DNA of 64,000 nucleotides, from positions 1 through 64,000 of the forward strand of contig NZ_FQXE01000017.1 in NCBI RefSeq assembly GCF_900129885.1, in the 5' to 3' direction. Below are positions 63,281 to 64,000 of the stretch, in pieces. Origin of the DNA: Pollutimonas bauzanensis (lineage in GTDB: Bacteria; Pseudomonadota; Gammaproteobacteria; Burkholderiales; Burkholderiaceae_B). Within the stretch, counting starts at the first letter, position 1. Every line of letters starts with the position of its first letter. The notes beneath the pieces were generated by a model. It ran no database searches. It was not told the DNA's origin and was given only the letters and a program-made list of their open reading frames with translations. The position numbers and the translations under genes were made by a program.

Positions 63281-63661
63281 ATGCGTCACTACGAAGTAGT
63301 GTTTATCGTGCATCCCGATCAAAGCGAGCAAGTGCCCGCCATGATCGAGCGTTATTCGGCGGTGGTTACCAGCAACGGTGGCCAGATTCATCGCCTCGAA
63401 GACTGGGGGCGCCGCCAGTTGGCCTATCCCATCCAGAAGCTGGTCAAGGCTCACTACGTTTGCTTCAACATCGAATGCGGCCAGACCGTGCTCGACGAAC
63501 TGGACCATTCGTTCCGTTACAACGACGCCATTCTGCGTCATTTGCTCATCAAGACCAAGAAAGCGCACACCGCGCCGTCACTGATGATGAAGTCGGTCGA
63601 ACGCGAAGAGGCCCGCAAGGCCAGCGCTGAAGTCGCTGCTCCGGCAACGCAATCGGAATAA
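63281..63661 (+). CDS. rpsF: 30S ribosomal protein S6
   Basis: 126 aa; [49 protein letters not shown] and the [19 protein letters not shown] segment are diagnostic. Strong ribosome binding site (AAGGAG) before the ATG. First gene of the conserved rpsF-priB-rpsR-rplI operon; the next gene, priB, follows. Confidence 0.95.
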   Translation: MRHYEVVFIVHPDQSEQVPAMIERYSAVVTSNGGQIHRLEDWGRRQLAYPIQKLVKAHYVCFNIECGQTVLDELDHSFRYNDAILRHLLIKTKKAHTAPSLMMKSVEREEARKASAEVAAPATQSE

Positions 63662-63684
63662 GGGCCTGTGTCTCGAGCCACAGC

Positions 63685-64000
63685 GTGAATCAGCTTCTTT
63701 TGACTGCCACAGCCCTGGAGGTCCAGCCGTTGCGGTATACCCCGGCAGGCTTGCCGGCAGTCGAAATGATGTTGAGCCACGAATCGGAAGTCCAGGAAGC
63801 CGGCCATATGCGCCGGATCGAATTGGTTCTTTCCGCCGTTGCTCTGGGAGACATTGCCTTGTTGTTGGCGGACACCCCTTTGGGCGCGTCTTTGTCGATA
63901 GAGGGTTTTCTGGCCCCCGCGCGCAAAGGCTCGAATAAAGTAGTCTTGCACATACAGCAGGCAAATCGGGTTTTTGCCGGCGGCGCAAGCGCCGTTGTGT
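63685..64000 (+). CDS. priB: Primosomal replication protein PriB (3' end beyond window)
   Basis: Single-stranded DNA-binding OB-fold protein of the PriA primosome. GTG start (63685) gives [20 protein letters not shown], then [42 protein letters not shown]. 105 codons are visible, so the stop lies soon after the edge, since PriB is normally about 100 residues. Position after rpsF supports the call. Confidence 0.88.
   Translation, partial: MNQLLLTATALEVQPLRYTPAGLPAVEMMLSHESEVQEAGHMRRIELVLSAVALGDIALLLADTPLGASLSIEGFLAPARKGSNKVVLHIQQANRVFAGGASAVV

Overview
The window looks like core chromosome of a GC-rich betaproteobacterium of the order Burkholderiales, most likely family Alcaligenaceae (the Bordetella / Achromobacter / Pusillimonas group). 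This is inferred from the gene order prpC-mdh-gntR-sdhCDABE-gltA followed by maeB and odhAB-lpd, a four-gene ftrABCD ferrous iron operon, a phaC-phaB-phaR group, and a rimP-nusA-infB-rbfA-truB-typA operon. I see no insertion sequences, phage genes, CRISPR arrays or integrases, and no region that looks recently acquired.

Layout. 1-16.3 kb is a block for the TCA cycle and nearby carbon metabolism: 2-methylcitrate synthase (cut by the left edge) and malate dehydrogenase on the minus strand; then a HutC-type GntR regulator, the four succinate dehydrogenase genes, sdhE and citrate synthase on the plus strand; a malic enzyme on the minus strand; and the three 2-oxoglutarate dehydrogenase genes. 16.4-26.7 kb holds housekeeping genes: zapE, trpS with an extra C-terminal domain, an unrecognised gene paired with tex, a DinG/YoaA-type helicase, and bamD divergent from rluD-pgeF. 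26.8-30.0 kb is polyhydroxyalkanoate metabolism (phaC, phaB, phaR). 30.1-33.3 kb is ftrABCD. 33.3-35.6 kb has a DUF482/GNAT-like gene divergent from a COG0523 GTPase gene. After a largely empty 0.6 kb come a terminator and tRNA-fMet on the minus strand.

36.4-47.7 kb carries scpB-rluB, then the translation and transcription operon rimP-nusA-infB-rbfA-truB-typA, which is preceded by a terminator-like hairpin directly in front of rimP. 47.7-58.6 kb is mixed: gabD and a LOG-family gene on the minus strand, polA starting from the same CATG as the LOG gene, a 38-codon small ORF, a Na/Pi cotransporter-like gene, htpX, an EamA transporter, a sulfurtransferase, and a Rieske oxygenase-like gene. 58.8-64.0 kb has the isoprenoid operon xseB-ispA-dxs, folE2, and the start of the rpsF-priB ribosomal operon (priB runs off the right edge).

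Nothing here is a clear undescribed multi-gene system. The most interesting leads are small: the TrpRS C-terminal extension, the shared start codons of polA and the LOG gene, the terminator in front of rimP, RAPRR-repeat tails on RluB, the small ORF after polA, a Rieske protein with an enlarged loop between its ligand pairs, and possible operators around the GntR gene that separates mdh from sdh.
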